From the NCBI RefSeq assembly GCF_000682735.1, contig NZ_AWFD01000001.1, positions 1 through 64,000 on the forward strand: 64,000 nucleotides of DNA, written 5' to 3'. Under the pieces are notes generated by a model that worked only from the letters and a program-made list of their open reading frames with translations, was not told the origin of the DNA and ran no database searches. The position numbers and the translations under genes are program-made. Source of the stretch: Hyphomonas sp. CY54-11-8. Its GTDB lineage: Bacteria > Pseudomonadota > Alphaproteobacteria > Caulobacterales > Hyphomonadaceae. Shown here piece after piece: positions 62,440 through 64,000 of the stretch; the first letter of the stretch is position 1; each line of letters begins with the position of its first letter.

Positions 62440-64000
62440 ATGTTGCGCTTTGCCAGTCTCGCCCTCGCCCTGACACTCGCTGCCTGCGGCGCAGGCCAAT
62501 CGGCAGAGCCGGCAGACACGGTCCCCGCGCAGAAACTGACCGTCTTTACCGGCGGCACGATCTATACCGGAAATCCTGACCTTCCGACCGTCGATGCCGT
62601 CGTGGTCGGCGAGGATGGCCGCATCGTCGGCACTGCCCCGCCGCTCTCGGAGGACTGGGACGAGGCCGAGATCGATCTCGTCGATCTCAAGGGCAGCTTC
62701 ATGTATCCGGGTTTCACGGATTCCCACGCCCACCTCATGGGGATTGGCCAACGTGAACTGAACCTCAGCCTGGAAGGCACCGCCTCCATCGCCGAACTGG
62801 TGACTCGGATCGAATCCGAACTGGTCGGCATGGAGCCGGGCGTGCTGCTGTTCGGCCGCGGCTGGATTGAGACCGGCTGGCCTGAAGGCCGCATGCCGTC
62901 GGCGGCAGACCTCGATGCCGTCAGCCCGGACAATCCGGTGATCCTCACCCGCGCAGACGGCCACGCCATGGTGGTGAACACCGCCGCAATGGAAGCGGCC
63001 GGCATCACCGATGAGACGGAAAGCCCGGACGGCGGCGCGATTGAACGCGACGCTGACGGCCATGCCACTGGTATGCTGATCGACAATGCCATGGGCCTGG
63101 TCGCGCCGCTGCGGACCAAGCCCGATGCCGCCGACAAGGCGCGGGCGCTGGAAACCGGCGCGAAAGTCTATGTCTCGCGCGGCTGGACCGGCGTGCAGAA
63201 CATGAGCGTCGGTCCGGATGAAGCCCCGATCATGCTGGAACTGGCCGGGGAGGGGAAAATGCCCCTGCGCCTGTGGAACGCCTTTGATGCAACCGAGGAG
63301 GGCATGGCTCTCGCGGCGGCTCGGGAATACGAAGCGCCGACGATCACCAACAATGCCATCAAGCTCTACATGGACGGCGCGCTCGGCTCGCGCGGGGCCC
63401 AACTGATCAAGCCCTATTCCGACCGTCCGGATACGTCGGGCCTCTCCCTCATCACCGATGAAGACCTCGCCGACTTCATGAAGCGTGCCGACGAGTCGGG
63501 TATTCAAGTGGCCATCCATGCCATCGGCGACCTCGCCAACCAGCGCATTCTCGATATCTATGAAGCCGGCGGTTACCCGCCGGAGAAGCGCTGGCGCATC
63601 GAACACACGCAGATCCTCGCCCCGACGGATATCGCCCGCGTCGGTGCCCTCGGCCTGATCGCGTCCATGCAGCCGAGCCACGCCATTGGCGACCTGCATT
63701 TCGCCCCGTCCCGCCTCGGCATCGACCGTCTGGCTGGGGCCTATGCCTGGAAGGCGCTGATCGATGATGGCGCCGTTGTCGCGGGCGGCTCTGATGCGCC
63801 CGTGGAAGTCGGCTCGCCGCTGATCGAGTTCTATGCTGCGGTCGCCCGGAAAGACCTCAAAGGCTTCGAAGGCGAAGGCTGGCACCCGGAACAGAAGCTG
63901 ACCCGCGAGCAGGCACTCGCCCTCTTCACCTCCTCGGCCGCTTACGCAGCCTTCCAGGAAGACGACCTCGGCACGATCGAGGCCGGCAAGCTCGCAGACT
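62440..64000 (+). CDS. Lipoprotein amidohydrolase of the YtcJ type (cut by window end)
   Basis: The start of an amidohydrolase_3 family protein; at least 520 residues are in the window. A lipobox lies at LAAC (Cys16) after MLRFASLAL, so it is exported and anchored. The metal site HxH is in GFTDSHAHL near residue 97, KLYMDGALGSRGA near residue 308, HAIGD near residue 362 and EHTQ near 388, all typical of the YtcJ/AepA group. ACGGAGG before ATG 62440. The substrate is unknown. The stop codon lies beyond base 64000. Confidence 0.9.
   Translation, partial: MLRFASLALALTLAACGAGQSAEPADTVPAQKLTVFTGGTIYTGNPDLPTVDAVVVGEDGRIVGTAPPLSEDWDEAEIDLVDLKGSFMYPGFTDSHAHLMGIGQRELNLSLEGTASIAELVTRIESELVGMEPGVLLFGRGWIETGWPEGRMPSAADLDAVSPDNPVILTRADGHAMVVNTAAMEAAGITDETESPDGGAIERDADGHATGMLIDNAMGLVAPLRTKPDAADKARALETGAKVYVSRGWTGVQNMSVGPDEAPIMLELAGEGKMPLRLWNAFDATEEGMALAAAREYEAPTITNNAIKLYMDGALGSRGAQLIKPYSDRPDTSGLSLITDEDLADFMKRADESGIQVAIHAIGDLANQRILDIYEAGGYPPEKRWRIEHTQILAPTDIARVGALGLIASMQPSHAIGDLHFAPSRLGIDRLAGAYAWKALIDDGAVVAGGSDAPVEVGSPLIEFYAAVARKDLKGFEGEGWHPEQKLTREQALALFTSSAAYAAFQEDDLGTIEAGKLAD

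Overview
The window is a GC-rich chromosomal segment of an alphaproteobacterium. The best guess is a member of the Hyphomonadaceae (Hyphomonas-like, order Caulobacterales/Rhodobacterales border). This rests on gene content and order that are familiar in Alphaproteobacteria: trmD-rplS followed by leuC/leuD/leuB, dapF-mtaB-ftsY-yciB, ccmABCDG divergent from acnA with a DUF1223 gene behind it, and purEK. It also rests on ethylmalonyl-CoA-pathway enzymes and many small alphaproteobacterial membrane proteins and lipoproteins. No tRNA, rRNA, CRISPR array, prophage, transposase or integrase was seen. Coding density is high and no gene-free stretch exceeds about 300 bases; the longest are 32040-32315, 45185-45423 and 61773-62029.

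Layout. 1-4.8 kb: the tail of a Pro-rich protein, a family 2 glycosyltransferase, small membrane proteins and lipoproteins, a Mn2+ exporter of the GDT1 family behind a clear yybP-ykoY manganese riboswitch, and a TetR regulator with two operator palindromes in front of a YciI-like gene. 4.8-10.2 kb: trmD and rplS (overlapping), a LysR gene divergent from an NAD-dependent epimerase, and a PAS hybrid histidine kinase with two receiver domains. 10.3-19.7 kb: leucine biosynthesis (leuC, leuD, leuB), spread out by cysK, a membrane-anchored AraC regulator, a fatty acid/sterol hydroxylase, a VOC protein and small lipoproteins, including a tandem-duplicated pair. 19.7-28 kb: two amidohydrolase/hydrolase genes, asd, an MscS channel, rarD, a LysE exporter and a class-C serine hydrolase. 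28-32 kb: a malyl-CoA thioesterase/lyase-like gene, ArsC-like reductase, mesaconyl-CoA hydratase (mch) and dapF.

32-34.2 kb is the most foreign-looking part. An acyltransferase gene sits between the real end of dapF and a second, diverged 94-bp copy of the dapF 3' end, followed by a GNAT gene. This looks like a small insertion into the dapF-mtaB junction. 34.2-45.2 kb: mtaB-ftsY, an XRE regulator plus membrane protein pair with its own operator, a D-aminoacylase-like amidohydrolase, an EamA transporter, yciB, a NUDIX hydrolase, a MarR-type winged-helix protein fused to a histone H1-like Lys/Ala/Pro tail, and the cytochrome c maturation operon ccmABCDG (ccmD is only 54 codons). 45.4-64 kb: acnA, DUF1223, a four-gene Gld-like ABC exporter operon, creatininase-purK-purE, a GGDEF protein, a DUF465 gene with a Cys-rich micro-ORF and hairpin in its leader, a degenerate SDR, phoD, an RluD-type synthase, a DUF3108 protein, rpmB, and a lipoprotein amidohydrolase cut by the window end.

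Together the genes describe a heterotroph that makes its own Leu, Cys, Lys/Met/Thr precursors and purines, assembles c-type cytochromes, and probably assimilates C2 units through the ethylmalonyl-CoA pathway. The observations most worth following are the dapF duplication around the acyltransferase, the MarR-H1 fusion, the MLKCCC micro-ORF leader, the Mn riboswitch with its apparent translational expression platform, and the paired VTGTRF lipoproteins.
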